A DNA stretch of 64,000 bases from Alphaproteobacteria bacterium (GCA_030835385.1 JAURPI010000022.1:62001-126000); one strand, 5' to 3'. Shown: positions 24,972 to 33,707, numbered from the stretch's first letter. Notes: generated from the sequence alone by a model not told the origin. Translations and numbers: made by a program.

Positions 24972-25124
24972 ATCCAACGGCTTACACTTGATAAAGTATC
25001 GCAAGCCGAAGTCGATGGAACGGGCCGAACGGCCCCAAGCTGTCGAGCGCCCCGAACGGCCTGAGCGTCCCCAATAATAATGCCGCGGTTTGACCGCTGT
25101 CTCATCGGGTGGAACACTCCACTG

Positions 25125-26144
25125 ATGAGAAAGTATCTAGTCATCGCCTTTGCGGCCGCGCTGATTACGACCAATGCCGGTTCTGAAGAAGTCGAACTGA
25201 CATTCATGACGGCTTGGAACCGGTCGATTGAATTCGCTCAGGATGTCAACGAGCACTTCGTTGGGCCATTCAATGAGCGGGCGGTAGGTATCGCTCATAT
25301 TAAGTATTTGGGCGGACCTGAAGTGATCCCCCAACGCCAGATGGTTTACGCGCTACGCCGCGGCGTGGTCGATATGTACTTTGGGGCGGCAACCTACATG
25401 CTTGGCCTTGCGCCAGAAGCTGATGCGTTTCTGGCGGCGTCGGTCACGCCCCAACAGGCGCGAGCGAATGGCGGATTTGACGCCATACAGAAGATTTGGG
25501 AGGAAAAGCTCAACGCATACTTTCTAGGTTGGCATCAGACCGGTCCGAAGCTTCATATTTTTACAAAAACCGTGCCAGACCTTCGCCCCGACGGGCTTCC
25601 CGAACTGACCACGCAGAGAATTCGAACCACGCCAACATATCGCGCTTTTTTGGATTCCGTTGGTACGATCCCGGTCGATATTCCGTCAGGTGAAGTGTAT
25701 ACGGCGCTTGAACGTGGCACCGTTGATGCCATCGCCTGGACATCGACGTCTATGTCTGACCAAGGATTTCAGAATTTTGTCAAATACCGGATCGATCCCG
25801 GTGTGTTGGGTTTGGTGATGACCTTACAGATGAATCTCGATCGTTGGCGCGGGTTGCCATCGCCCGTTCAAGATTTGCTGTTGGCTGAAGCTCTGAATTA
25901 CGAGAAGGGTAGCCGGGCGCGGTTCCTTAGAATTCAGGATGAAGAAAAAGCGCGTTTGGCTGCTGAGGGCATGGCCTTCTTCGAACTGGAAGCGGAGGCC
26001 GCATCTACATACACCCAGGGTGCATCTGATGCGGTATGGGCCAGGATGGCGCGGCAAGTGCCCGACGCGACGACGCGTCTAAAACCGTTGTTCGACCCGA
26101 GGCCATCTTCTGACGAAGCACCGTCATCTGGTTCAGGGTTCTAA
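25125..26144 (+). CDS. dctP: TRAP transporter solute-binding protein (DctP family)
   Basis: 339 residues from ATG 25125, where a signal peptide begins (MRKYLVIAFAAALITTNAGS). The mature protein has TRAP DctP features: VELTFMTAWNR, VDMYFGAATYM, the Arg-containing segment LTTQRIRTTPTYRAFLDSVG that binds the ligand carboxylate, and VYTALERGTVDAIAW. It delivers an organic acid from the periplasm to the permease encoded 399 bp downstream (26543, 27068). A minus-strand gene may lie in between, which is unusual. The C-terminus is Ser/Pro-rich. Confidence 0.9.
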   Translation: MRKYLVIAFAAALITTNAGSEEVELTFMTAWNRSIEFAQDVNEHFVGPFNERAVGIAHIKYLGGPEVIPQRQMVYALRRGVVDMYFGAATYMLGLAPEADAFLAASVTPQQARANGGFDAIQKIWEEKLNAYFLGWHQTGPKLHIFTKTVPDLRPDGLPELTTQRIRTTPTYRAFLDSVGTIPVDIPSGEVYTALERGTVDAIAWTSTSMSDQGFQNFVKYRIDPGVLGLVMTLQMNLDRWRGLPSPVQDLLLAEALNYEKGSRARFLRIQDEEKARLAAEGMAFFELEAEAASTYTQGASDAVWARMARQVPDATTRLKPLFDPRPSSDEAPSSGSGF

Positions 26145-26156
26145 GGCGTGTCCGTT

Positions 26157-26447
26157 CTAGTCGAAGTGGTCTTCACCCAAAGGGTTTTTCGATGGCTTGG
26201 TTTTGGCTTGCTTGGATGCGTCAGGTTTCGGAACGACTTGAGGCGGAGGCGTTTTCGGTTTTGCCTTCCGTTTACTGGGCACGACAATGAAGACTTCAAA
26301 CGCGCACCACAATGCGCCGATACCCAGCACGTAGCCGGCCCCGTCCAATGGGCTGCGTATGGTGATGTCTACAGCAAGGATCATGACAAAGGCGCCGAAG
26401 CCAACCAGAAAACATCGCACCAAGCGCTTGGTAAAAGCCTTGTTCAT
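26157..26447 (-). CDS. small membrane protein with Lys/Pro-rich tail
   Basis: 96 residues: two hydrophobic helices (about 12-30 and 37-56), then a cytosolic-looking tail rich in Lys and Pro (KRKAKPKTPPPQVVPKP). The overlapping plus-strand frame (26148-26546) has Arg/His-rich, shadow-like composition, so this strand is preferred. No Shine-Dalgarno is visible. It sits inside the TRAP operon between binding-protein and permease genes but in the opposite direction. Function unknown. Confidence 0.55.
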   Translation of the reverse strand: MNKAFTKRLVRCFLVGFGAFVMILAVDITIRSPLDGAGYVLGIGALWCAFEVFIVVPSKRKAKPKTPPPQVVPKPDASKQAKTKPSKNPLGEDHFD

Positions 26448-26542
26448 GCGCGGAAGCGCGAACCTGTTTTCCTAGTCGCACAACCATTGTCCGCTTGTTT
26501 TAACGTCAATAGTTTCTTGCTGCCTTGGCGGGCCGGTGAGAC

Positions 26543-27058
26543 ATGACGTACGTGATTAAGTTCTACGATGGGTGTATCCGGGGCTTAGCCGTGTTTGCCG
26601 CGCTTATTGTCGCTACGCTTACGGTTCTTATCGTTGTCGATGTGTCGCTGAGAGCGCTGGGATTCGAACCGCCGGCGGCAACGGTAGCATTGACCGAATA
26701 TGCACTTCTCTATTTCACCATGGCAGCGGCGCCATGGTTGGTGCGCCAGCGTGGTCACGTCGCCGTTCGCATTCTTTTTGACCGGGTGTCACCGACAGTG
26801 CAACGGCGGTGGGAGTATGTGATTTACGCGCTTTGTGCCCTTGTCGCTTTTTCTATTGCGGCAATCGCTGGCACCTTACTGATTGAGAGTTTGAGTTTAG
26901 GCGACGTTGAGCAGCGGTCCATTGATGTGCCGCGGTGGTTGCTGTTTCTACCGCTTGCGGTTGGGTTCTTCGGTGTTGGAACCGAAATGATTCGGTTTCC
27001 TCTCACCCGCACGTCGTTTTATGCAAGCGATGATCCTGCTGGCCCTGAGAAGGTTTGA
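26543..27058 (+). CDS. dctQ: TRAP transporter small permease (DctQ family)
   Basis: 171 residues with four hydrophobic segments. It has the DctQ pattern TEYALLYFTMAAAPWLVRQRGHVAV in the first half and a PRWLLFLPLAVGF segment before the last helix. It forms the membrane complex with the large permease that follows after 9 bp. Transport is expected to be driven by a sodium gradient. Confidence 0.9.
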   Translation: MTYVIKFYDGCIRGLAVFAALIVATLTVLIVVDVSLRALGFEPPAATVALTEYALLYFTMAAAPWLVRQRGHVAVRILFDRVSPTVQRRWEYVIYALCALVAFSIAAIAGTLLIESLSLGDVEQRSIDVPRWLLFLPLAVGFFGVGTEMIRFPLTRTSFYASDDPAGPEKV

Positions 27059-27067
27059 GGACCGGCT

Positions 27068-28396
27068 ATGACTCCTGAATTTGTCGCTCTTGTCATATTT
27101 CTGGTTGTGCTCACGCTTATGCTGGGTGGCGTGCCAGTCGCCATCGCGTTTCTTGCAGCAAACATGGCGGGGGCATGGTTCTTAATGGGCGGGATGAATG
27201 GCCTCATTCAACTGGTCGATAACTCTACCAATTTGGTCACCACGTTCACGTTGGTGGCTATTCCTATGTTTGTGTGGATGGGGGCCTTGCTTTTTCATGC
27301 TGGTCTAGCCGGTCGGGTGTTTGATTCTCTCGATTTGTTGTTCGGTCGTATTCCTGGACGGCTGGCTTACGTCACAGTGGTTGGCGGTACAACCTTCTCT
27401 GCATTAACAGGCTCTACCATGGCCAACACGGCGATGCTTGGCAGTTTGATGGTGCCGGAGATGCAGCGACGCGGCTACAAAACGGCGCTCGCCATTGGGC
27501 CGATTATCGGCACTGGCGGTTTAGCGATGATTATTCCGCCGTCCAATTTGGCTGTGCTGACTGGCTCTTTGGCGCGGGTTGATATCGGTGCCTTGTTGTT
27601 GGCGGGTTTGATTCCTGGACTGCTGTTGGCACTTCTTTATTGCGCCACCATTGCAATCCAAGTGGCACGTGATCCGTCAGCCGCCCCTGCGTATGATGTT
27701 GACCTCCCACCGTTATCGCGTCGTCTTGCCGTGTTTGCCGTCAACGTGCTGCCACTTGGACTGATCGTTTTTTGCGTAGTTGGCTTTATCGTGTTGGGCA
27801 TTGCCACCCCGTCAGAAGCAGCCGCTTTTGGCGTTGTAGCCAGTCTCATTCTGGCTTGGATGTTTGGTGGTTTATCCCGGTCTTCACTCGTCAAGAGTCT
27901 TGAAACAGCTGTCTCTGTCACGGGAATGGTGTTTCTCCTTATTTTCGGCTCTGCTGCGTTTAGTCAGTTGTTGGCTTTCTCTGGTGCTAGCCAGGATATA
28001 GTCGCCGCGGCAACGGCATGGGAAGCCCCCGTCTACGCGAAGTTAATGCTGATGTTTTTGGTCTTGGTCGTGCTTGGCATGTTTATGGATCAAATTTCGA
28101 TCCTGCTGCTGACGATCCCGTTCTTTTTTCCTTTGGCCAAGGCGCTTGGTCTCGATCCTGTGTGGTTTGGGATCGTTGTCTTGCTGGCCATGGAGATGAG
28201 CTTGACGACACCCCCTTTTGGGTTGCTTCTGTTTTTAATGACAGGTGTAACTCCTCCCAACCCCGATGGTACGCGGATAAAATTTCAGCAGGTCGTATCG
28301 GCTGCGATCCCATTTCTCGCATGCGACTTACTCTTGTTGATTTTACTGATTTTATTTCCGGCGGTGGCGCTGTGGCTGCCGATAATGGTCGGCTGA
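27068..28396 (+). CDS. dctM: TRAP transporter large permease (DctM family)
   Basis: 442 residues, hydrophobic throughout, with AGGA before the ATG. Family motifs are FVWMGALLFHAGLAGRVFD, TGSTMANTAMLGSLMVPEM, GPIIGTGGLAMIIPPSNLAVL and, near the end, MEMSLTTPPFGLLLFLMTG. It is the transport subunit of the TRAP system encoded with 25125 and 26543. The substrate is unknown. It converges with the split gene at 28402 with only 5 bp between stop codons. Confidence 0.92.
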   Translation: MTPEFVALVIFLVVLTLMLGGVPVAIAFLAANMAGAWFLMGGMNGLIQLVDNSTNLVTTFTLVAIPMFVWMGALLFHAGLAGRVFDSLDLLFGRIPGRLAYVTVVGGTTFSALTGSTMANTAMLGSLMVPEMQRRGYKTALAIGPIIGTGGLAMIIPPSNLAVLTGSLARVDIGALLLAGLIPGLLLALLYCATIAIQVARDPSAAPAYDVDLPPLSRRLAVFAVNVLPLGLIVFCVVGFIVLGIATPSEAAAFGVVASLILAWMFGGLSRSSLVKSLETAVSVTGMVFLLIFGSAAFSQLLAFSGASQDIVAAATAWEAPVYAKLMLMFLVLVVLGMFMDQISILLLTIPFFFPLAKALGLDPVWFGIVVLLAMEMSLTTPPFGLLLFLMTGVTPPNPDGTRIKFQQVVSAAIPFLACDLLLLILLILFPAVALWLPIMVG

Positions 28397-28401
28397 TCGC
28401 G

Positions 28402-29075
28402 CTAATATACTGGGGCGAGACGCCGCGTTTCTTTAAAGTCGAGCCACCAATGTACATAGCAAAGCGCTAAAGGCGCGGCCATCTCCTGGCGAACCACAAT
28501 ATCTTCTGAGATTTCTTTGGTCTCTGGCCGCGTGTCCAATTCAATCAGCCTGAAAATCCGCTTCATGAGTTGGTCGTGCGACTTGTACATTTCTTCGTAT
28601 TGAGAGCGTTTGACCGTGCGCAGCATATCAAACACCAAGTCAGCGGCATTGCGACCGCTGCGGCCCAACACTCCATCAATTTGGTCATTGATGTCCGACA
28701 TTAATTCGTCGGCCGGTACCCGCTCAAACAACTTGAAGGTTTTGATCGCTTCAGCTGCAACGATGGCACAGTAAAAGTACATCTCGAAGTCATGCTTCTC
28801 GATGATCTCTCTCTTGTGGTCGAAGGGGGGGGGGTCCGAGTTTTCAATGTGGGATTTTAGGCACTCGAGCCAGACCGGAAACTGACGATCACTGATGCGT
28901 TTCATATCGCTGAGAAACTCAGCGACGGCTTTCTCAGGTGTTAGTTTTTTTTGCGAGAAATGACGTCCTGCCAGAGGGCGGCGAGGCGCAGACGGGAATA
29001 CCAGGGCGGACGGTTTGGAGCTGGTTTTGAAGTCGTTTCCGGCAAGAACGGCGCGGGGGCTGTGTAATCAACCAT
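28402..29075 (-). CDS. unknown helical protein in two frames joined at an A8 tract (possible -1 programmed frameshift or frameshift mutation)
   Basis: Frame 1 starts at ATG 29075 (GGGA upstream; 44 codons, MVDYTAPAPFLPETT.. ending LWQDVISRKKN) and stops at 28941. Frame 2 is open upstream of its first ATG (28905), and its translation from the A-tract on (LTPEKAVAEFLSDMKRIS) reads as the natural continuation; it ends at 28402. At 28945-28952 the message has eight A then C, giving the slippery heptamer A AAA AAC in frame 1; a -1 slip joins the frames into about 224 residues. AGGA lies 13 nt before the tract and a 7-bp hairpin (28908-28924) follows it. A base lost from an A9 tract is the alternative. 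A run of ten G (28824-28833) also lies in the gene. No family recognised. Confidence 0.65.
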
Positions 29076-29138
29076 TCCCATGCGGCACGTTCTCCAATTC
29101 ACCAAGCGTTTCTGCAACGTCTACAAAGACCATACTCC

Positions 29139-29150
29139 AAGAATATTCTT
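29139..29150. promoter_or_regulatory. 12-bp palindrome AAGAATATTCTT, candidate operator
   Basis: A perfect 12-bp palindrome about 65 bp upstream of the start of the split gene at 29075, within AT-rich DNA that also looks promoter-like. It lies between that gene and the end of the nitrile hydratase operon. A dimeric repressor site is possible; chance occurrence in AT-rich DNA is not excluded. Confidence 0.25.
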
Positions 29151-29328
29151 TATTAAAAGCTAATTATCGCCTTTTTGTTGTATTGACCTATTCGCCGTAC
29201 ACCTTGTGAACGCCTCAATTTAAATGATTCGCGCGGTGCACGCGAAAGCACCGACCCTGTCGGGTCAGAATAGTGCTCAACTTTTAAGGGTTTACAACTG
29301 TATTTGGGACGAAAGGTCCGTTAGACCA

Positions 29329-29682
29329 TTACGCCCCGGGCTCTGGAACGGGCTGCCCATGAGGCGTGGCCAGGTAGTTGTCTTTCCAGGCCTCTTTCAA
29401 GGTGGCCAACTCATCGCCTGAGGCCGCGCCCTTGTCTCGCACCAATCGCTCCAGGGTCGCCAACCACAGGGCGTAGTAATTTGACCCATCGTTGTGACCA
29501 CCGGCCGCTTTGTCTGCGGCGATTTCTTCACTCAAACAGGTTGCCCATTCGTCCCAGGTGAATAGTCCACCCTGATTAACCGTGACGGTCAGGGCGAAGG
29601 CCTGCGCCTGCCAGGGTTCGTTGAATACGGGCTCGTCCACCGTTTTGGGGAGGAGGTCGGTAAATGATTGGGGGTGTGTCAT
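29329..29682 (-). CDS. nitrile hydratase accessory protein (activator/metallochaperone)
   Basis: 117 residues. It matches the nitrile hydratase accessory (P14K/NhlE-like) family, which resembles the N-terminal half of a beta subunit: DEPVFNEPWQAQAFAL, LFTWDEWATCLSEEI, GSNYYALWLATLERLV. In cobalt-type systems such proteins bind the alpha subunit and help insert cobalt and oxidise the cysteine ligands. Its start overlaps the stop of the second beta-subunit gene (ATGA), so it is translationally coupled. Last gene of the operon. Confidence 0.88.
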   Translation of the reverse strand: MTHPQSFTDLLPKTVDEPVFNEPWQAQAFALTVTVNQGGLFTWDEWATCLSEEIAADKAAGGHNDGSNYYALWLATLERLVRDKGAASGDELATLKEAWKDNYLATPHGQPVPEPGA

Positions 29683-30359
29683 CTATCAGCCCTAATGGTC
29701 TCCAGGTAAGGTTCCCAAAGGTCGATACACACTGTGTCTTTGGTATTGGCGTCACTGCCCCATAGGTCAGTCGCCCTAAATCGAACGGTATAAAGCCGCT
29801 CCGGTCCTTCGCCTGAGAAGGTGGCATTGGTGTCCGGAAAGATCTGGCCACCGTGTTCCGCTGTTACAACGCCGACCTTACCGCGGGCGTAGCGCGGCAA
29901 ACGGGTATGGCCTTTTGGGTTGATATTCTTAGCACGGACGGTGTCGCCAACGGCAAACAGCGGCGAGGCATCTAGCTGCCTGGTGTAGCTACGGCCTTTT
30001 GCGAAAATCCGGCGCATGTCGTCTGGTCCAATTGGCTCCGCTTCCAACGTCTCTGGAATATCGTGTCCTGCCCAGAGTGCGGCAAGGTCACGCTCAGAGA
30101 CTAAGCCTTTCTGTTTACACACACGTTCTAATCGCAGGAACCAACGCTCGTAATAGGCCAAGGAGAGATAGGTCGCTGGCGGTAGCATTTCAGATTGCGA
30201 CCGGGTGTTGTCAATATTGCTTTTGAGATGAGCGCCCGTTGTCATCATCAATCCAAGAACGCGCCCCTCCCATTCTTCATGGAAGATGGGTTCATTGTCT
30301 TCACGGGGAATCGGACCGAACCCATGCATACCACCCATGTCGTGCACACTATTGGTCAT
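29679..30359 (-). CDS. nthB: nitrile hydratase beta subunit, second copy
   Basis: 226 residues. It begins [17 protein letters not shown], the standard beta-subunit start, has the helical pair LPPATYLSLAYYERWFLRLE, and ends in the SH3-like barrel ([41 protein letters not shown]). Full length for the family. It is clearly paralogous to, but not identical with, the gene at 30363; the C-terminal barrel is best conserved and the middle linker most divergent. Gap to the first copy is only 3 bp. Confidence 0.92.
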   Translation of the reverse strand: MTNSVHDMGGMHGFGPIPREDNEPIFHEEWEGRVLGLMMTTGAHLKSNIDNTRSQSEMLPPATYLSLAYYERWFLRLERVCKQKGLVSERDLAALWAGHDIPETLEAEPIGPDDMRRIFAKGRSYTRQLDASPLFAVGDTVRAKNINPKGHTRLPRYARGKVGVVTAEHGGQIFPDTNATFSGEGPERLYTVRFRATDLWGSDANTKDTVCIDLWEPYLETIRADR

Positions 30360-30362
30360 GTT

Positions 30363-31034
30363 TTAGGTAGCCGGTTCGAGATAAGGATCCCACAGGTCGA
30401 TACAGACAGTGTCTTTGGCATTAGCCTCTGAGCCCCACAGTTCGGTCGCCTTAAACTTTACGGTGAAGGCCCGTTCCGGCCCTTCCCCTGAGAAGGTCGC
30501 GTTCGAATCCGGATAAATCTGACCCCCTAAGTCTGCAATCACAGTGCCGACCTTGCCACGAGCATACCTGGGTAAACGAGTATGACCGCTGGGATTGAGG
30601 GTCTTGGCTCGCACTTGGTCTCCGACCGCAAACCGAGCTGGCGTGTCGATCGGGCGTGCGGCTGTAGCCCCTGTGGCCAAGAAGGCCAGCATGCCGTCTG
30701 CCGGAATCGGATCGACATCGCGGGTCAACGAAATATCTTTGCCAGCGGCTAGTGCGGCTAAATCTTCCCGACTAACCAGACCTTTCTCGATGGCCAAATC
30801 TTCAAGAGTGAGAAACCACTTATCGTAATAGCCCACCGACAAATAGGTCGTTGGAGAGATGCTCTCCATCCGGGATCGGACGTTGTCGAGGTTGACTTGG
30901 AACGGGCCAAGACTGGCCATCATCAGGCCGAATGTCTTTCTCTGCCAATCGGACTCGAAAACGGGTTCGTTGTCATAGTGGGTGAGGGCGCCAAAGCCAT
31001 GCATGCCGCCCATATCATGAACGGAGTTTGTCAT
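30363..31034 (-). CDS. nthB: nitrile hydratase beta subunit, first copy
   Basis: 223 residues, full length: [17 protein letters not shown] start, [20 protein letters not shown] helices, [15 protein letters not shown] and [21 protein letters not shown] at the end. It overlaps the alpha-subunit stop by ATGA, so alpha and this beta are coupled and probably form the main enzyme, with the active site at their interface. The second beta immediately follows. Confidence 0.92.
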   Translation of the reverse strand: MTNSVHDMGGMHGFGALTHYDNEPVFESDWQRKTFGLMMASLGPFQVNLDNVRSRMESISPTTYLSVGYYDKWFLTLEDLAIEKGLVSREDLAALAAGKDISLTRDVDPIPADGMLAFLATGATAARPIDTPARFAVGDQVRAKTLNPSGHTRLPRYARGKVGTVIADLGGQIYPDSNATFSGEGPERAFTVKFKATELWGSEANAKDTVCIDLWDPYLEPAT

Positions 31035-31633
31035 TTTTTTGCGACGCCAGTGCCGATCATTGAATCACGGGTAACCAATTCGGCCAAAGCGTCTTCGCTA
31101 AGGTCATCTGTACCGTCGGGGCGTTCGGGTAAGACCAGATAGCGGAGTTCGGCCGTGGAATCCCAAACCCGCACCTCTTTGTCCTCAGGTATAGAGACGC
31201 CGAACTCTTCCAATACGGCGCGAGGTTCGATGACAGCCCGTGATCGGTAGGCGTGACTTTTGTACCAACTAGGCGGTAAGCCCAGCACCGGCCAGGGGTA
31301 ACAAGAGCATAGGGTGCAAACGACAATATTGTGCACGTCATCTGTATTTTCTACGGCCTTCAGTTGTTCGCCCTGCTGACCACTGAAGCCAAGCTCGGCA
31401 CAGGCAGCGGAAGCATCGTCAAGCAAGCGCTGCTTGAAGTCTGGATCGGTCCAGGCTTTAGCAACCACCGCGGCGCCATTGCGTGGTCCTACTTTCGTTT
31501 CAAAGGTATCGACAACCGCGTCCACCGCGGCCGGGTCAACATATCCCTTGCGAGTGAGCGCGGTTTCTAGGGCTTTGACGCGAAGTGTTAGGTCTGATGG
31601 TGGATCGGTATGATCATGCGAGTCATGTGGCAC
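31031..31633 (-). CDS. nthA: nitrile hydratase alpha subunit, cobalt type
   Basis: 200 residues from GTG 31633, which has GGGAG 7 nt upstream; the frame extends 6 codons further to a TTG with no ribosome site. The metal-binding claw is [10 protein letters not shown] with C106, C109, S110 and C111; Thr at position 107 is characteristic of cobalt rather than iron enzymes. Hydrates nitriles to amides in the cytosol, with C109 and C111 normally oxidised. No amidase gene is adjacent; the isochorismatase-like amidases lie 9-21 kb away. Confidence 0.93.
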   Translation of the reverse strand: MPHDSHDHTDPPSDLTLRVKALETALTRKGYVDPAAVDAVVDTFETKVGPRNGAAVVAKAWTDPDFKQRLLDDASAACAELGFSGQQGEQLKAVENTDDVHNIVVCTLCSCYPWPVLGLPPSWYKSHAYRSRAVIEPRAVLEEFGVSIPEDKEVRVWDSTAELRYLVLPERPDGTDDLSEDALAELVTRDSMIGTGVAKK

Positions 31634-31923
31634 TGGCGGGCTCCCAAACAATAGAACGCGGAGTGTAGCCTATATGTGGAAGACTCAGCCAGCGCTGCGC
31701 GTTTGCCAGTGCCATCTTGTTGGAACAGGTGCAGCGTAATGAAATCCGGCGGGTTCAAGCTGTAAAAAATATCTTCGATTAACGATTCATCGGCTTCGTC
31801 GGAAATCAGCATCACTGCTAACAGAAACACCAGCGCATACACCATCGTGCCCATGACCCGCGCACTCAAAGGCGCAATTGAGGGCTCCGGGTATTGGTAG
31901 GAGTCTGGGATATGCAAGGCCAT
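31588..31923 (-). CDS. doubtful single-helix membrane ORF upstream of nthA
   Basis: 111 codons from ATG 31923 with one strong hydrophobic segment ([19 protein letters not shown], about residues 23-41) followed by an acidic stretch. No Shine-Dalgarno precedes it, and its last 15 codons overlap the start of nthA in another frame. It could be a small membrane protein or a chance open frame in the operon leader. No similarity recognised. Confidence 0.3.
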   Translation of the reverse strand: MALHIPDSYQYPEPSIAPLSARVMGTMVYALVFLLAVMLISDEADESLIEDIFYSLNPPDFITLHLFQQDGTGKRAALAESSTYRLHSAFYCLGARQCHMTRMIIPIHHQT

Positions 31924-32178
31924 GGGAGAGCGTTTCGCCTTTGCTGTTTATCCGCTCCTGCGACAGAGCGGGTGAGGGCCCTAGGGATACTGTGGGTTTA
32001 CAAAACTATGCGCCGTTTTAAACCTCTACGCGCGCGCTCGCCTCGGCGAACGCATCGCAACCCATTGAAATATAATGATAATTTTGAGTGCCGCGCTTTT
32101 GGTGATGCGGGCTTAGGACGACACTGGTTTGTTGAGGAGATGAAACCAAATGTAAAGAAGTGTAGGGGGCGGAGATTC

Positions 32179-32415
32179 TTATCCCCCTGGGTTCTCTTTG
32201 AGCTGCGCCTGAACCTGCGGCAGGCCATTTTGATGACGCGAAACAATGTTGTGCATGGGCTCGTTTGATTTTTCTCTAACCTCCTGATTCCAAATCACAA
32301 TTTCGCCAAACACGGGTCGTGCATGGGCTCGTTCCTCTCGCATACGCGAGAATTTTCCTAAGGCATTGAAAGTCTTGGGTTTTGTATAGGGTTTTTCTGA
32401 AGCGCTGGGCGTCAT
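32179..32415 (-). CDS. doubtful 78-aa ORF in a 500-bp gap
   Basis: Lies in 31924-32439, a stretch without a convincing gene. It is basic and hydrophilic (KPKTFNALGKFSRMREERAHARP) with a weak GGGA ribosome site and no recognisable domain. It contains both copies of the 15-bp direct repeat noted at 32251. May be real, a decayed gene, or chance. I see nothing else in this gap. Confidence 0.22.
   Translation of the reverse strand: MTPSASEKPYTKPKTFNALGKFSRMREERAHARPVFGEIVIWNQEVREKSNEPMHNIVSRHQNGLPQVQAQLKENPGG
32251..32333. repeat. 15-bp direct repeat, 68-bp period
   Basis: GTGCATGGGCTCGTT occurs at 32251-32265 and again at 32319-32333. The 68-bp spacing is not a multiple of three, so it is not an in-frame protein repeat. 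It may be a trace of a small duplication or a deletion hot spot. Confidence 0.5.
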
Positions 32416-32439
32416 GTCCCGCAGAGGGAGAGCCGTGAG

Positions 32440-32658
32440 CTAAGCCTCGTCCGCGTCGTCGTCTGAGACGACTTCATAGTCTTCGGCGCGGGGTCCCGGC
32501 GACCATTGAATGATCTTGAGGATCAGCAGCAGCGGCGGGAACAGAAAGCCCGCTAGAGTCCACAGGGTTGTGTGGGCATCGCGCCGCCGGGCCATCCAGT
32601 TGCCTAAGTAGGCAAACAGCAGGCCGCTCACTAGAGAGATGAGAATCATCGAGTCCAT
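32440..32658 (-). CDS. small membrane protein
   Basis: 72 residues with two hydrophobic helices (about 5-20 and 31-50), short basic loop RRR between, and an acidic C-terminal tail (DYEVVSDDDADEA). It follows the nucleotidyltransferase gene by 34 bp in the same direction, so it is probably co-transcribed. No family recognised; the layout resembles phage-shock or DUF-type small inner-membrane proteins, but nothing specific supports that. Confidence 0.55.
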   Translation of the reverse strand: MDSMILISLVSGLLFAYLGNWMARRRDAHTTLWTLAGFLFPPLLLILKIIQWSPGPRAEDYEVVSDDDADEA

Positions 32659-32692
32659 ATTTTAAGAACGCTTCGCTCGCATGCAGCGTTGC

Positions 32693-33595
32693 CTACCCAT
32701 TACCTCGTTCATCGCCCCGCGCGACATCAAAACCACCTTCGTCGCTTTGTTCCCGTTCGCCCTCTATCCCCTTCAGGATTTTGGTCACCAGGGCGTAGTC
32801 TTTTGGATTATCGACATCAATCGGCCCTTCAGCCCAAGGCATCAGCACAGCTTGGGTTTTGGCTTTGATTGCTTTGGAGATGCGGTGGGTCACGCCCTCC
32901 AGCGTCAGCCATTTCATTTTGTACAAAATGAGCGACAGAATGCCGAAGCCTTTGGCAATACGCAGGGGTTTCTTGCCGAACTGTCCGCCGGTGGCAAACG
33001 GTTTGGCGCCTTGCACACCTTTGTCACTGGTCACCGCATATAAATTGCAGCTCGAGTAGGCGTCGTCTTTCAAGCGATGGAATGCCCGCGCCCCTTCGGG
33101 GTATTTATCCAGGATCAATTGTGCCCGTGTCATGGCGATATAGGCATCGGCCTCGCCCTTGCTTACTTCAGTGCAGAAGTGAGAGAGCATCTCCGACGTA
33201 TGCAGGGCATTGTCACCCGCGGTGATCATCAATGGGTAGGGATCAGGAATATCCTGTACAGCCGCAAACAGGCTTTCCGCCAAATTGCCTTTTGAGGTGA
33301 TCGGCACGACCATGCCGGAATCCATCCAAGCGGCAACCTTCGGCGCCTCACGCAGAACATCGGCGTCTTCCACCGAAACAAAAATGCGGGTGATTTCGGG
33401 GGTGTCGACCACCACCTGCAACACCCGCTCGATCATCGCCGTGCCGTTCAGATTGACCAGGCATTTATGGCTCTTACTCTGGATTTGAGCGACAGCATCG
33501 CCGGGTCCGCGGCGGCTGGCGGCGAGCACCAGGGCGGTGAAATTAGACGTACTTTGGGCGCGGGGCTCGGGCGCGGAATTCGTATTTTCTATCAT
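32693..33595 (-). CDS. MobA-like/NTP-transferase family nucleotidyltransferase
   Basis: 300 residues. The nucleotide-binding start is ALVLAASRRGPGD, an altered form of the LAGGxGxR loop, followed by SHKCLVNLNGTAMIERVL with the conserved Lys, and ITAGDNALHT as the metal-binding Asp region. It would transfer a nucleotidyl group to a sugar or alcohol phosphate. A segment rich in Gly and basic residues near residue 200 (GGQFGKKPLRIAKG) is followed by hydrophobic residues. Divergent from the flippase at 33708, which suggests a link with envelope glycan or lipid synthesis. The C-terminal 25 residues are charged and probably disordered. Confidence 0.8.
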   Translation of the reverse strand: MIENTNSAPEPRAQSTSNFTALVLAASRRGPGDAVAQIQSKSHKCLVNLNGTAMIERVLQVVVDTPEITRIFVSVEDADVLREAPKVAAWMDSGMVVPITSKGNLAESLFAAVQDIPDPYPLMITAGDNALHTSEMLSHFCTEVSKGEADAYIAMTRAQLILDKYPEGARAFHRLKDDAYSSCNLYAVTSDKGVQGAKPFATGGQFGKKPLRIAKGFGILSLILYKMKWLTLEGVTHRISKAIKAKTQAVLMPWAEGPIDVDNPKDYALVTKILKGIEGEREQSDEGGFDVARGDERGNG

Positions 33596-33707
33596 AGGGA
33601 AAATATATCACGAATAGCGTAGGGTTGCGGAAAGTGCGGTCTTACGCGATTAAGGCTCTGGATTCAAAAGGGGAATCGTTAATCCGTGACGAGCCGGGAC
33701 ATTTAAT

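Noticed and set aside
25020-25070. GC-rich repeats (CCGAACGGCC twice) as a CRISPR-like or regulatory repeat
   Set aside because: Only two copies, irregularly spaced, within simple GC-rich sequence; no spacer pattern.
26148-26546. Plus-strand 132-codon frame filling the gap between the TRAP dctP and dctQ genes, with ATGA overlap to dctQ
   Set aside because: Spacing is operon-like, but the protein is Arg/His-rich with no fold-like pattern, while the opposite strand encodes two good membrane helices and a Lys/Pro tail.
26640-26690. tRNA T-arm-like sequence GGTTCGAATCCC on the minus strand
   Set aside because: It lies inside the dctQ gene, encodes a conserved part of the protein, and no acceptor, D or anticodon stem can be formed around it.
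30490-30515. Another GTTCGAATCC motif
   Set aside because: Falls in the beta-subunit barrel coding sequence of nitrile hydratase; no cloverleaf around it.
29329-31633. Reading the alpha-beta-beta set as a three-subunit thiocyanate hydrolase
   Set aside because: Both beta proteins are full-length nitrile hydratase beta subunits, not the half-length pieces that form thiocyanate hydrolase.
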